Assembly: GCF_900104265.1 (NCBI RefSeq)
Contig: NZ_FNJJ01000019.1
Coordinates: 1-34,260 of the forward strand
Length of the DNA stretch: 34,260 nucleotides
Source of the DNA: Ectopseudomonas guguanensis
Lineage (GTDB): Bacteria; Pseudomonadota; Gammaproteobacteria; Pseudomonadales; Pseudomonadaceae
Reading direction: 5' to 3'
The translations under genes and the position numbers were made by a program. This document shows positions 1 to 7,694 of this stretch, in pieces. The notes under the pieces were generated by a model, which did not search any database, was not told the origin of the DNA, and saw only the letters and a program-made list of their open reading frames with translations. The first letter of the stretch is position 1. The number at the start of each line of letters is the position of its first letter.

Positions 1-51
1 CGCGACCTGGTCCCCTTCAGGAGGCCGAGTGGAGGTGTTGCGTAGGGGGAT

Positions 52-250
52 GAGCCGCATGGATGCGGCGAAATACCGATGGCGGCCCCGCTTAATGGGC
101 CAGGGATGGCCCATGTAAGCCGGCCCCCGGAGCAGCACCGGAGCGAGGGAAGTTTCGCGTAGCGAAACCCGGATGTCGGGGTGCCCTTCTTTGGCACACC
201 TTTCTTGGGCAAGCAAGAAAGGTGTGGCGCCCGTAAGGGGCGCAACCCAA
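52..250. repeat. Intergenic hairpin repeat element
   Basis: No gene is visible in positions 1-375. The stretch holds a strong hairpin: arms CACACCTTTCTTG (195-207) and its exact complement (214-226) around a 6-base loop. A second small stem, GCGCCC/GGGCGC around GTAA, follows at about 227-243. The preceding text (GCCGCATGGATGCGGC, then GGGCCAGGGATGGCCC) is also palindromic. This block resembles a structured intergenic repeat common in Pseudomonas genomes, with palindromic modules ending in a 'GGGCAAGC' core. That family likeness is from memory; the hairpins are seen directly. It may act as a transcription terminator or RNA-stability element for a gene lying to the left of the window. Confidence 0.6.
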
Positions 251-375
251 ACGCTCAGTACACGCGGTAATGGATAGTTCTAAGTCCGCAAGCGATACGC
301 ACACAAACTTGCCAGTCCGGTGTAAACCCGCACTTTCCCCAAAATATGCGAAGAACCCAGTTTTTCCGCACTGGC

Positions 376-717
376 TCAGACCTTGCGCACGAACTCGGAC
401 TTGAGCTTCATCGCGCCGATGCCATCGATCTTGCAGTCGATGTCGTGATCGCCGTCGACCAGGCGGATGTTCTTCACCTTGGTGCCGACCTTGACCACCA
501 GCGAGGAGCCCTTGACCTTGAGGTCCTTGATCACGGTGACGGTGTCGCCGTCCTGCAGCAGGTTGCCGACCGAGTCCTTGATCTGGCGAGCGTCGTCACC
601 GGCCTCGGCATTTTCGCCGGCTTTCCATTCATGGGCGCATTCGGGACAGACCAGCTGATCGCCGTCTTCGTAGGTGTATTCGGAGTTGCACTTGGGGCAG
701 GGTGGCAGAGCGGTCAA
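376..717 (-). CDS. yjdM: PhnA/YjdM-type zinc-ribbon protein
   Basis: A 113-aa protein of the PhnA/YjdM family. The N-terminus carries a zinc ribbon with two CxxC pairs (C7/C10 and C24/C27). The remainder is the all-beta PhnA domain (about 45-113) with the typical DGDTVTVIKDLKVKG stretch. The length is normal for the family. The name 'alkylphosphonate utilisation' is historical: the gene was named from its position near phn genes in E. coli, and a direct role in phosphonate cleavage is not supported. No phn genes occur here. A TATAAT hexamer lies upstream on the minus strand (755-750). It is monocistronic and divergent from puuD. The family call is firm; the molecular function is unknown. Confidence 0.9.
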   Translation of the reverse strand: MTALPPCPKCNSEYTYEDGDQLVCPECAHEWKAGENAEAGDDARQIKDSVGNLLQDGDTVTVIKDLKVKGSSLVVKVGTKVKNIRLVDGDHDIDCKIDGIGAMKLKSEFVRKV

Positions 718-749
718 GGGGTGGCCTCGGGCTGATGGGAAAACCGCAG

Positions 750-755
750 ATTATA
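750..755 (-). promoter_or_regulatory. Possible -10 element of the phnA-like gene
   Basis: The minus strand reads TATAAT within TATATAAT, 33 bases upstream of the start codon. No convincing -35 hexamer lies 17 bases further up, so this is only a partial promoter match. Confidence 0.35.
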
Positions 756-930
756 TAGGGTTTTTCACGCGGGCGCCGCTCTAGGGCGAGGAGCTCTTTA
801 AAGTGGGTGTTTTAAATATTGGACTTTCTGCCCGCGCCGAATTTGCCAGGAAACTTCGTTAGGCGCCTTATCAAGGGCGCTGTGCGGATGTGTGGGAAAG
901 ACATTGTCAGAAAAATCTGAGCAGATTTGT

Positions 931-1180
931 TTGACATATTTTACGGCTCGGGCAGACTGGCTGCAGATTCCGTTGCCGAACCGGGTAACGGGCAGCCCTG
1001 CTGCAGCCCCTCTCTGGATGGAGCTGACCCGGTTCGAGCCGCCGTCGGAAGGCGACACACCGGTTCAGGAAGAGCTGGGGTGCACGGGGTTAGCCAAACA
1101 GGCCATCAGTGGCGGCAGAGCCTTCTGCCGGGCACCGGTCTGCACAGCAACGACAGGCCCGGCCTGTCCCAAGGTGACGT
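931..1180 (+). promoter_or_regulatory. Promoter and long structured leader of the puuD-like gene
   Basis: The divergent gap 718-1180 contains a perfect TTGACA at 931-936, but no good -10 follows it. The ~220 bases before the start codon can fold strongly. CGAACCGGGT (977-986) pairs exactly with ACCCGGTTCG (1027-1036). Part of the same left arm (978-984) can instead pair with CCGGTTC (1060-1066), so the two structures exclude each other. A last hairpin GACAGGC-CCG-GCCTGTC (1152-1168) ends two bases before the ribosome-binding site AAGGTG (1171-1176). The pairings are visible; a regulatory role is inferred. I see no match to a riboswitch class I know. Confidence 0.35.
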
Positions 1181-1990
1181 ATGTCCGACAACAAGATCCG
1201 CAACAATTCCTGCAAGACCAATCCCCGCAAGCCCGTCGTGTTGATGTCCATGGGTGCTCAGGAGCGCAAGGGGCACGACTATCAGGTCATGACCCACAAA
1301 TACATCCAGCCTCTGGTCGAGTTCTCCGGTTGCGTACCGGTGCTGGTGCCCACCTGCTGCGGCACCGAAGACCTTGAGCAGTATCTGGACATGGCCGATG
1401 GCGTGTACCTGACCGGTGCCGGCAGCAACATCGACCCGGCGCTCTACGGACAGGAAAACCAAACGCCGAACAAGGGCCAGGATCGCGACCGCGACCTGTT
1501 CGACCTGCCGCTGATTCGGGCGGCCATCGCCCGTGGCCTGCCGATCTTCGGCATCTGCCGTGGCATGCAGGAAATCAACGTGGCGCTGGGCGGCGACATC
1601 TATCAGAAGGTCTACGCCGAGCCCGGTTTCAACGACCATCGCGAGAACCCCGATGACCCGGTCGAGGTGCAGTACGCGCCCAGCCACAGCGTGCGCCCGG
1701 TGCCGGGAAGCTGGTTCGCCGAGCTGTTGGGCAAGGACGAGATTCAGGTCAACTCGCTGCACGGCCAGGCCATTCGCAATCTGGGCAAGGGGTTGGAAGT
1801 GCTGGCCACCGCCGAGGACGGCCTGATCGAGGCGGTGCATGCGCCGAGCCTGTCGCCCTTCCTGTTCGCGGTGCAATGGCACCCGGAATGGCAGGCTGCG
1901 CTGAACCCGGATTCGGTGAAGATCTTCCAGGCCTTCGGTGACGCCTGTCACCGCCGCGTAGCCGCACGCAACAGCCGTCAGGCTGCCTGA
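1181..1990 (+). CDS. puuD: Gamma-glutamyl-GABA hydrolase family glutamine amidotransferase
   Basis: A 269-aa class I glutamine amidotransferase of the peptidase C26 family (PuuD in E. coli; SpuA/PauD types in Pseudomonas). These enzymes hydrolyse gamma-glutamyl-GABA to glutamate and GABA in gamma-glutamylated putrescine breakdown. The triad is visible: Cys126 in FGICRGMQ, and His234 and Glu236 in VQWHPEW. The glycine-rich TGAGSNIDPALYG segment (78-90) is typical of PuuD. The start is supported by AAGGTG five bases upstream. The other puu/spu genes (glutamyl-polyamine synthetase, oxidase) are not adjacent, so it stands alone here. Arginine gives putrescine via decarboxylation, so it fits the arginine theme of the window. 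Substrate assignment is by family; other gamma-glutamyl hydrolases of this family cannot be excluded. Confidence 0.85.
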   Translation: MSDNKIRNNSCKTNPRKPVVLMSMGAQERKGHDYQVMTHKYIQPLVEFSGCVPVLVPTCCGTEDLEQYLDMADGVYLTGAGSNIDPALYGQENQTPNKGQDRDRDLFDLPLIRAAIARGLPIFGICRGMQEINVALGGDIYQKVYAEPGFNDHRENPDDPVEVQYAPSHSVRPVPGSWFAELLGKDEIQVNSLHGQAIRNLGKGLEVLATAEDGLIEAVHAPSLSPFLFAVQWHPEWQAALNPDSVKIFQAFGDACHRRVAARNSRQAA

Positions 1991-2010
1991 ACCAGCGCCG
2001 CCGGCTCCTA

Positions 2011-2484
2011 TCAGTAGGGGCTTGGCGGTTGCGGCCAGTTCAGGGTGCCGCTGTCGCTGAAGCGCCGGGTGCCGAACAGGCCGTCGGCCAGTTTGCCGCG
2101 CAGCCTGTAAGGCACCTCCTGGCCCGGCTGGTAGCCGGCCACGCCCCAGGCCTGGCGCATCACCGAAAACGCGGAAATGCTCACCGGCACGCTTACCACC
2201 GTTTCGCCGAAGCGCGGTACGCTGCCGCTCTGGTCGCTGACGCCACTGGCCAGCGGCTGGCCGTTGACGTCCAGATCCAGCGCCATGCCGTTGAAATTCA
2301 CCGCGCGATCATTGGGGTTCTGTACCCGCAGCTTGACCGCGAAGCGCACCTCCAGGCCCTGGCCGGGCAAAGGCTCCAGACCGACCAGATCGACCCGCAG
2401 CGGATCACGGTCGGCCAGGCTGGCACAGGCGCAGAGGCCGGCTGCGAGCAGGGTGACAAGGCAAAGACGAAGCAGACGAGACAT
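2011..2484 (-). CDS. LEA14-like (LEA type 2) lipoprotein
   Basis: A 157-aa small lipoprotein. The N-terminal signal ends in the lipobox-like LCAC, predicting lipidation at Cys20. Residues about 30-150 form a late-embryogenesis-abundant type 2 / WHy beta-sandwich, with the characteristic 'LRVQNPNDRAVNFNGM' region and 'GETVVSVPVSISA'. Such proteins in Pseudomonas are periplasmic or outer-membrane anchored and linked loosely to desiccation or envelope stress; the exact function is unknown. It converges with puuD (20-base gap) and lies 54 bases downstream of the EamA transporter on the same strand. It may be cotranscribed with that gene, although a separate promoter is possible. Confidence 0.85.
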   Translation of the reverse strand: MSRLLRLCLVTLLAAGLCACASLADRDPLRVDLVGLEPLPGQGLEVRFAVKLRVQNPNDRAVNFNGMALDLDVNGQPLASGVSDQSGSVPRFGETVVSVPVSISAFSVMRQAWGVAGYQPGQEVPYRLRGKLADGLFGTRRFSDSGTLNWPQPPSPY

Positions 2485-2538
2485 GGCGATCTTCCCTGGA
2501 CGTGATGGGCTCAGGATAGAAGACCGCTGCGCGCGTCA

Positions 2539-3384
2539 TTAGCTCCCGCCGCGTTGCCGGCTGCCCAGCACCAGCGCGATCCCGCCGAGCACGGCAACGG
2601 CGCTGAGCAGCAGACGCAGGCCCAGCGCCTCGCCCAGCAGCAGGCTGCCGCCGAGTGCGGCGATTATCGGCACGCTCAGTTGCACCGTGGCCGCCTGGCT
2701 GGCGCGCAGGCCGGGCAGGGCGCTGTACCAGATGGCGTAACCGATGCCCGAGGTCAGCGCGCCGGACAGCAGTGCGTAGAACAGGCCAGGTCCATCCCAG
2801 TCGAGTTGCCCTAACAGTAACGTAGCCAGCAGCAGCGCCAGTGGCGTCGCGCGCAGGAAGTTGCCGGCGCTCACCGCCAGCGGATCGCCCAGGCCACGGC
2901 CAAGCAGGGAGTAGGCGCCCCAGGCGATACCGGCCAGCAGCATCAGCAGTGCGGCCTGCAAGGGCGGCGCGCTGGCACCGGGCAGCAGCAGTGCCAGCAG
3001 GCCCGCCGCGGCCAGCGCTGTACCGAGGCCGGCGACCAGACCCAGGCGTTCGCCGTGAAGCCAACCCCACAGCAGCATGCTCAACTGCACCGCGCCGAAC
3101 AGCAGCAGGGCGCCGGCACCGGTATCCAGTTGCAGGTAGGCGAAGGAAAAGGCGGCCGCATAGATGAACAGCGCTAGGGCGCCAGGCCAGTTGCCGGCCA
3201 CCGGGCGCCTGCCTTGTCGCAGCCGCAAGAGCAGCCACAGGGTCAGGGCGCCGCAGAACAGGCGAATGGCGGTGAAGCTGGCCGCATCGATTTCGGTTTC
3301 ACGCAGCGCCAGGCGGCACAGCAGCGAGTTGCCGGCGAAGGCCAGCATGGCGAGTGTGGTGAGCAGCAGGATACGCGCAGGCAT
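2539..3384 (-). CDS. EamA/DMT-family transporter
   Basis: A 281-aa inner-membrane protein of the drug/metabolite transporter superfamily. It has about ten hydrophobic segments arranged as two EamA repeats (roughly 5-135 and 145-275). The N-terminus contains FAGNSLLCRLAL, a family-typical first helix. I chose the start at 3384 because AAGGA lies just upstream. An in-frame ATG at 3450 would add 22 residues without membrane character. Substrates of EamA proteins are rarely predictable; amino acids or metabolites are likely, export more often than import. The small C-terminal tail SRQRGGS is basic. There is no adjacent regulator to suggest a substrate. Confidence 0.87.
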   Translation of the reverse strand: MPARILLLTTLAMLAFAGNSLLCRLALRETEIDAASFTAIRLFCGALTLWLLLRLRQGRRPVAGNWPGALALFIYAAAFSFAYLQLDTGAGALLLFGAVQLSMLLWGWLHGERLGLVAGLGTALAAAGLLALLLPGASAPPLQAALLMLLAGIAWGAYSLLGRGLGDPLAVSAGNFLRATPLALLLATLLLGQLDWDGPGLFYALLSGALTSGIGYAIWYSALPGLRASQAATVQLSVPIIAALGGSLLLGEALGLRLLLSAVAVLGGIALVLGSRQRGGS

Positions 3385-3456
3385 CGTCCATCCTTGGGTG
3401 AAGGTCTGGTGATGCCCGCCAGCTAAACATGGCGGGCTGCCGCGGGGCATTGGCAG

Positions 3457-3480
3457 AAGGTCGCAAGTCCCTGCGACCTT
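3457..3480. other. Intergenic hairpin between transporter and porin genes
   Basis: AAGGTCGCA (3457-3465) and its exact complement TGCGACCTT (3472-3480) enclose AGTCCC. No T-run follows on either strand, so it is not a classical terminator. The rest of 3385-3576 shows nothing recognisable. Confidence 0.5.
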
Positions 3481-3576
3481 GGCGGGCAGGCTGTCGAAGA
3501 ACGTTCTCGGTTTTGCCGTCCTGCATCCTTGCTGCCAGCGTTCTGCAACGGCCTGCCAGTCACGCGCGCAGGCGCG

Positions 3577-4383
3577 TCAGAAGTGCGCCTTGACCAGCAG
3601 GCTGGCGGTGTTCTGGTCGGTCGGGCCGACGAAGTTTTCGCTGACGTAGCCGCCGTCCTTGATGCCGTACTTGTTCTTCCAGTAGTCGTACTCGATGCCG
3701 ACGTAGAGCTGTTTCTCGCCCCACTTCATGGCCTTGCCCAGGTCGTACTTGATCTGCGGGTTGAAGTGCAGGTTGGCGTGGTAGTCGCCGCGACGGTTGC
3801 TGTCGTTGTCCACCACCCAGTCCATGAAGCCATCGATGAGGATGTCCGACTCGCCGACGGGAATGGTGTAGGCCCACACCGGGGTGATCTGCCAGACGTT
3901 GTCGCCGGGGCGGCTGCCGTCGGTGGTGCGCAGGTAGGTGTTGAGCTGGAAGTAGTCGAAGCCGGGGATGGCCAGGTCGACCGCCGGGCCGATCAGGTAG
4001 GCATCGACGTCCTTCTCGCCGAATTCGTAGGTGAAGGCCAGCAGCACGTCCTTGATCGGGCCGAAGGACAGGTCGGCGCCGCTGATCTTGCCGAACGACA
4101 GGCGTGGGCTGAACTCGCCGTAGTAGGTGTGGCCGTCGCCGTTACCGTTTTGCGCGTCGGTGTTGTACTTGATCAGGTCGGTGAAGAAGAACAGGTCGCC
4201 GAAGCTCCAGCCGCTGGCGTGCTCGAAGGTGATGGTCTGCTGGATCTCCGGGTCGATCTTGAAATCGTGGCCGTAGAGGTAGGTCAGGCTGTTGTTCTGC
4301 CAGTGCAGCAGGTCGCCGGCGATGGCCTGGCCGCCCGCCAGCAGGCCGCTGGCGAGCAGCAGCGAGGAAAGGGTGCGATTCAT
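3577..4383 (-). CDS. OmpK/Tsx-family outer-membrane channel
   Basis: A 268-aa outer-membrane beta-barrel of the nucleoside-specific channel-forming (Tsx/OmpK) family. A signal peptide ends near GQAIAG (about residue 23). The mature start DLLHWQNNSLTYLYG is the diagnostic family motif. The sequence alternates aromatic and polar residues and ends in a C-terminal phenylalanine (KAHF), as required for barrel insertion. The ribosome-binding site AGGAGC is well placed. Tsx admits nucleosides; many Pseudomonas members are uncharacterised. A sigma-54-type promoter about 140-150 bases upstream suggests nitrogen-responsive expression. It lies next to the nitrogen-polymer utilisation island, but no sequence feature ties it to that substrate. 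Confidence 0.88.
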   Translation of the reverse strand: MNRTLSSLLLASGLLAGGQAIAGDLLHWQNNSLTYLYGHDFKIDPEIQQTITFEHASGWSFGDLFFFTDLIKYNTDAQNGNGDGHTYYGEFSPRLSFGKISGADLSFGPIKDVLLAFTYEFGEKDVDAYLIGPAVDLAIPGFDYFQLNTYLRTTDGSRPGDNVWQITPVWAYTIPVGESDILIDGFMDWVVDNDSNRRGDYHANLHFNPQIKYDLGKAMKWGEKQLYVGIEYDYWKNKYGIKDGGYVSENFVGPTDQNTASLLVKAHF

Positions 4384-4519
4384 GAAAGCTCCTGATAGTT
4401 GAGACGTGTCGTTATGTTTGTGTGGCCTGCTCTGGCGGATACCCTGCGGGCCGTCGCTGGGTGACGAAACGCTCTGCGGCGTTGTGTAAACCTGTCCGCC
4501 TGGTCAGGCTGGTGTGCCA

Positions 4520-4537
4520 GAGCAAAAACGGCGCCAA
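4520..4537 (-). promoter_or_regulatory. Sigma-54 promoter of the OmpK/Tsx-like gene
   Basis: On the minus strand the sequence TTGGCGCCGTTTTTGCTC fits the sigma-54 consensus TTGGCRC-N5-TTGCW, with GG (4535-4534) and GC (4523-4522) separated by exactly ten bases. Transcription would start near 4510, giving a leader of about 125 bases. Possible NtrC half-sites (TGCACC near 4612, GGTGCG near 4652) lie upstream but do not form a proper dyad. Apart from this, the gap 4384-4782 shows no gene. Confidence 0.6.
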
Positions 4538-4782
4538 TTTTCGTGTTTGCTCATATTCCTTGCAAATCAATCGGATGCGCGGATGTTCCACTGCCATCGC
4601 GGCGCCGTTGCTGCACCGTTTTCTGATCGAAAGGACAAAAAAGGCCATAACTTGGTGCGCAGTCGGCCGCTGCCGGTTGGCGCAGTTGCGAATGGCCGGC
4701 GAACGCCAGCAGGACGAGGGCAGCCAGCAGCGCCCTGCGCGGCCGGGGCCTGGCTCGCGTGGTGGCGAGCAGGCGGTGCGGC

Positions 4783-5712
4783 TCAGGGACGGCGTTTGCG
4801 CGGGCGACGCGGGGCGCGCTCGGTGCCTGGTACGTGCAGGTAGGCCATGACGCTCTCGGTCAGTTCCTGAGCCAGGCTCACCGCCTCCTTGTTGCGCGCC
4901 ATGACACCGGCCACCAGGGCCTCGATCAGGGCCAGCACGGCGGCATTGGAGCTGATCAGTACCGGGTGTTCGGCGGGAGCGAACAGGCTGTACTCGGCGA
5001 TCTCCACCAGCGGCGAGGCGGGCGAGTCGGTGATGGCCAGCACGCAGGCGCCGCGTTCGCGGGCAAAACGCGCCAGCTGCAAGGTGTCCAGCGAATAGCG
5101 CGGCAGGGAGATGGTCAGCAGCACGTCGCGCTCGGTGATCGCGGCCAGGCGGTAGGCGGCGTTCTCGTTGCCGCCTTCCATGCTGATGGCGGTGGCGTCA
5201 TCGCAGAAGGGCACCAGGTTGGCCGCGGCCAGGCCGGCCATGTAGGCGCTGTTGCCGAAGCCGAGGATGTAGATGCGGCGCGCCCCGAGCAGGCGCCCGA
5301 TGACCGCCTCGAACACGGCGGCATCGTTGCTGCTGGCCGCCGCGCCGAGATTGCTGCTGGCGATCTGCAGTTGCTCGTGCAGGCCGAAGGCCCCGTCCGG
5401 GCGTTGCGCCAGCTCGTCGCGCAGCTTGTCCACCGGCGACACCATGTCCTGCAGGGTGGCGACCAGCTCGGCCTTGAGGCTGATGTAGCCGCGCAACTCC
5501 ATGGCCTTGGCCAGACGGTTGACCGCCGCGGGCGAGGTTTGCGTGGCCTGCGCCAGTTCCTCGATGGTCAGGGTCGCGGCTTTCAGCGGATGGCGCAGGA
5601 TGAAGTCGGCCACCTTGCGCAGCGAGGGCTGCAGCTGGGGCGCGACCTCGGCCAGCTTGCGTAGGATGGGGGCGCTGTAAACGGTGGCGGAAGACGACGA
5701 ACTGCTCGGCAT
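4783..5712 (-). CDS. RpiR/MurR-family transcriptional regulator (HTH + SIS)
   Basis: A 309-aa regulator. An N-terminal HTH_6/RpiR helix-turn-helix (about 20-90, with LTIEELAQATQTSPAAVNRL) is followed by a SIS sugar-isomerase fold (about 120-260, IYILGFGNSAYMAGLAA and LTISLPRYSLDT). The tail is strongly basic (RAPRRPRKRRP). I chose the start at 5712 (MPSSSSSS); the ribosome-binding site is weak, and the upstream frame is not protein-like. RpiR proteins usually sense phosphosugars, yet this one is the last gene of an amino-acid ABC operon. Pseudomonas aotJQMOP has argR in this position. It probably regulates its own operon and the divergent cyanophycinase genes; the effector is unknown. Confidence 0.88.
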   Translation of the reverse strand: MPSSSSSSATVYSAPILRKLAEVAPQLQPSLRKVADFILRHPLKAATLTIEELAQATQTSPAAVNRLAKAMELRGYISLKAELVATLQDMVSPVDKLRDELAQRPDGAFGLHEQLQIASSNLGAAASSNDAAVFEAVIGRLLGARRIYILGFGNSAYMAGLAAANLVPFCDDATAISMEGGNENAAYRLAAITERDVLLTISLPRYSLDTLQLARFARERGACVLAITDSPASPLVEIAEYSLFAPAEHPVLISSNAAVLALIEALVAGVMARNKEAVSLAQELTESVMAYLHVPGTERAPRRPRKRRP

Positions 5713-5780
5713 GCTGGGCTGATCCGGTCTGGCGATGGCGCGCAGTGTATCCGATGCCGCCCGCCATGCGCCTGTTTCGC

Positions 5781-6545
5781 TTATTTGAGACTGCCGCAGA
5801 GAAACTGCTGCAGGCGCTCGGACCGCGGGTTGGCCAACACCTCGCGCGGGTGACCCTGTTCTTCCACCAGGCCCTTGTGCAGGAACAGCAGCTGGTTGGA
5901 CACCTCGCGGGCAAAACCCATTTCGTGGGTTACCACCACCATGGTGCGGCCTTCGCTGGCCAGGTCCTGCATCACCTTGAGCACCTCGCCGACCAGCTCC
6001 GGGTCGAGGGCCGAGGTGGGCTCGTCGAACAGCATCACCTCCGGCTCCATGGCCAGGGCGCGGGCGATGGCCACACGCTGCTGCTCGCCGCCGGACATGT
6101 GCGCCGGGTAGGCATCCTTGCGGTGCGCCACGCCGACCTTGGCCAGGTAGTGCTCGGCCTTGTCGCGCGCCTCGGCCTTGCTCTGGCCGAGCACGTGCAC
6201 CGGCGCTTCCATGACGTTGTCCAGAGCGCTCATGTGCGACCACAGGTTGAAGTTCTGGAACACCATCGACAGGCGCGAGCGCATGCGTTGCAGCTGTTTG
6301 GCGTCGGCGGCCTTGAGCGCGCCGCCGCGATTGGCGACCAGCCTGAGCTCTTCGCCATTGAGCTGGATGCGGCCGGCATGCGGCTGCTCCAGCAGGTTGA
6401 GGCAGCGCAGGAAGGTGCTCTTGCCCGAGCCGCTGGAGCCGATGATGCTGATCACGTCGCCGGCCTTGGCCGCCATCGATACACCGCGGATCACCTCGTG
6501 GCTACCGTAGCGTTTGTGCAGATCCTGAACTTCGAGTTTGTACAT
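5781..6545 (-). CDS. Amino-acid ABC transporter ATPase (HisP/AotP type)
   Basis: A 254-aa cytoplasmic ATPase of the polar amino-acid uptake subfamily (HisP, AotP, OccP). Seen directly: Walker A GSSGSGKST (36-44), Q-loop Gln97, signature SGGEQQ (151-156), Walker B MLFDEP (171-176) and H-loop His207. It powers the two permeases encoded upstream. In the operon order (binding protein, permease, permease, hydrolase, ATPase) it matches aotP of Pseudomonas aeruginosa. It follows the hydrolase gene by 24 bases. Expected substrates are arginine or ornithine; the genetic context raises the alternative of beta-Asp-Arg dipeptide. Confidence 0.93.
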   Translation of the reverse strand: MYKLEVQDLHKRYGSHEVIRGVSMAAKAGDVISIIGSSGSGKSTFLRCLNLLEQPHAGRIQLNGEELRLVANRGGALKAADAKQLQRMRSRLSMVFQNFNLWSHMSALDNVMEAPVHVLGQSKAEARDKAEHYLAKVGVAHRKDAYPAHMSGGEQQRVAIARALAMEPEVMLFDEPTSALDPELVGEVLKVMQDLASEGRTMVVVTHEMGFAREVSNQLLFLHKGLVEEQGHPREVLANPRSERLQQFLCGSLK

Positions 6546-6569
6546 GTTGTTGTTCTCTCAAGGCATGAA

Positions 6570-7682
6570 TCAGTCGCTGAGCAGGCGACCCTGGCGAATG
6601 GGGGTTGCGCCGGCGATCTTGACCAGCCACAGGCCGGGGCGGGCGTAGCGCATGCGCTCTCTGGCATAGAGCACGCCGCTGCTGCGTGCCCGCACGATGC
6701 TGTGGCGATCGTCCAGCGGATCGATCACTTCGAACAGCGCTTCACCCGCTTCGACCCGGTCGCCGGGTTGCTTGAAGAAGCTCACCACGCCGGTGTGTGG
6801 CGCCATGACATATTCCGCACCGGCGAAGGGGGTCGCCTCGCAGCAGGTTTGCGGCGCGGCCGGCCAGTCGCCGGCGATCAGCCCCTGTTCGGCGAGGAAG
6901 GCCAGAATGGCCTCCGCGCTGGCCTCGGCCAAGTCGCGCTCGGTATCGGCCATGCCGCCGAGTTCCACCGTCGTGGCCAGGCATGCCAGGGGGATGTCCG
7001 CCTGTGGAAAGTGCTGGCGCAGACGCTGCCAGGGTGTGCTGCAGGCTTCGTCGAACGAGCTGCCGCCGGAGTCTTCGGCCAGCAGCACGGCCCCGGCGCG
7101 CAGGCGCGCAGCCAGCGAGCGCAACTGCGGCCACTGCTGCGGTGCGCCGTACAGATGCACGGCGGCTTCGAAGTCGCAATGCAGGTCGAGCACCACGTCC
7201 GCGTCGCAGGCGTGGCGCAGCAGCAGGCGCTGCATGCCCTGCAGTTCGCACGTCGGCGCCGGCAGGCCATCGAGCGCATCCCGCATCGCCGCACGGATCC
7301 GCTGCACGTTTTGCGCGGCGTCAGCCCCCAGCTGGCCCTCCAGGGCCGGCGCCACTGCCGCGGCCAGATCGACGAAGTCGCGGTTGAAGTTCTTGCCGCT
7401 GGCGAACTCGAAGCGGCCCTGGGCGACCGCCTGAAACAGCTGGCCGAGACCGATGGGGTTGGCCACCGGCACGAGTTCGATCACCGCGTTCAGCCGTCCG
7501 CTGCTCTCCAGCTCCAGCAGTCGGCGCTTGAGCTCCACGGCGACACGCATGCCTGGCAGTTCGTCGGCATGCAGGCTGGCCTGCACGTAGGCTTTTTTCG
7601 AGCCGCTGCCGAAGCGCAGTACGCTGAGCTGGCGGCTGTTGCCACAGGGTGTCCAGGGCAAGGGATGGTCGATACGCTGCAT
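6570..7682 (-). CDS. AotO/CphZ-like zinc hydrolase (AstE/aspartoacylase family)
   Basis: A 370-aa member of the succinylglutamate desuccinylase/aspartoacylase (M14-like) family. Predicted zinc ligands are His38 and Glu41 (SLHADELPG) and His168 (LDLHCDFE). The substrate loop GKNFNRDF spans 96-103, and the catalytic Glu240 lies in TTVELGG. The C-terminal third is the small beta domain of the family. No signal peptide is present, so it is cytoplasmic. Its place between permease and ATPase genes equals aotO in P. aeruginosa. From memory, AotO-like enzymes have been described as cyanophycin dipeptide hydrolases (CphZ) that split beta-Asp-Arg into Asp and Arg. With two cyanophycinases next door this is the best prediction. 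AstE itself is less likely, as no ast genes are present. Confidence 0.82.
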   Translation of the reverse strand: MQRIDHPLPWTPCGNSRQLSVLRFGSGSKKAYVQASLHADELPGMRVAVELKRRLLELESSGRLNAVIELVPVANPIGLGQLFQAVAQGRFEFASGKNFNRDFVDLAAAVAPALEGQLGADAAQNVQRIRAAMRDALDGLPAPTCELQGMQRLLLRHACDADVVLDLHCDFEAAVHLYGAPQQWPQLRSLAARLRAGAVLLAEDSGGSSFDEACSTPWQRLRQHFPQADIPLACLATTVELGGMADTERDLAEASAEAILAFLAEQGLIAGDWPAAPQTCCEATPFAGAEYVMAPHTGVVSFFKQPGDRVEAGEALFEVIDPLDDRHSIVRARSSGVLYARERMRYARPGLWLVKIAGATPIRQGRLLSD

Positions 7683-7694
7683 GGAATTTCCTTG

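Noticed and set aside
892..1377. A plus-strand open frame covering the puuD leader
   Set aside because: It overlaps the puuD gene out of frame and has no family signature; the region is better explained as a structured leader.
4605..4660. NtrC binding dyad upstream of the sigma-54 promoter
   Set aside because: TGCACC and GGTGCG half-sites occur but about 40 bases apart, not as the compact dyad NtrC needs.
6570..7682. Genuine succinylglutamate desuccinylase (AstE) of the arginine succinyltransferase pathway
   Set aside because: No other ast genes are adjacent and the gene sits inside an Aot-like transport operon, which fits AotO/CphZ better.
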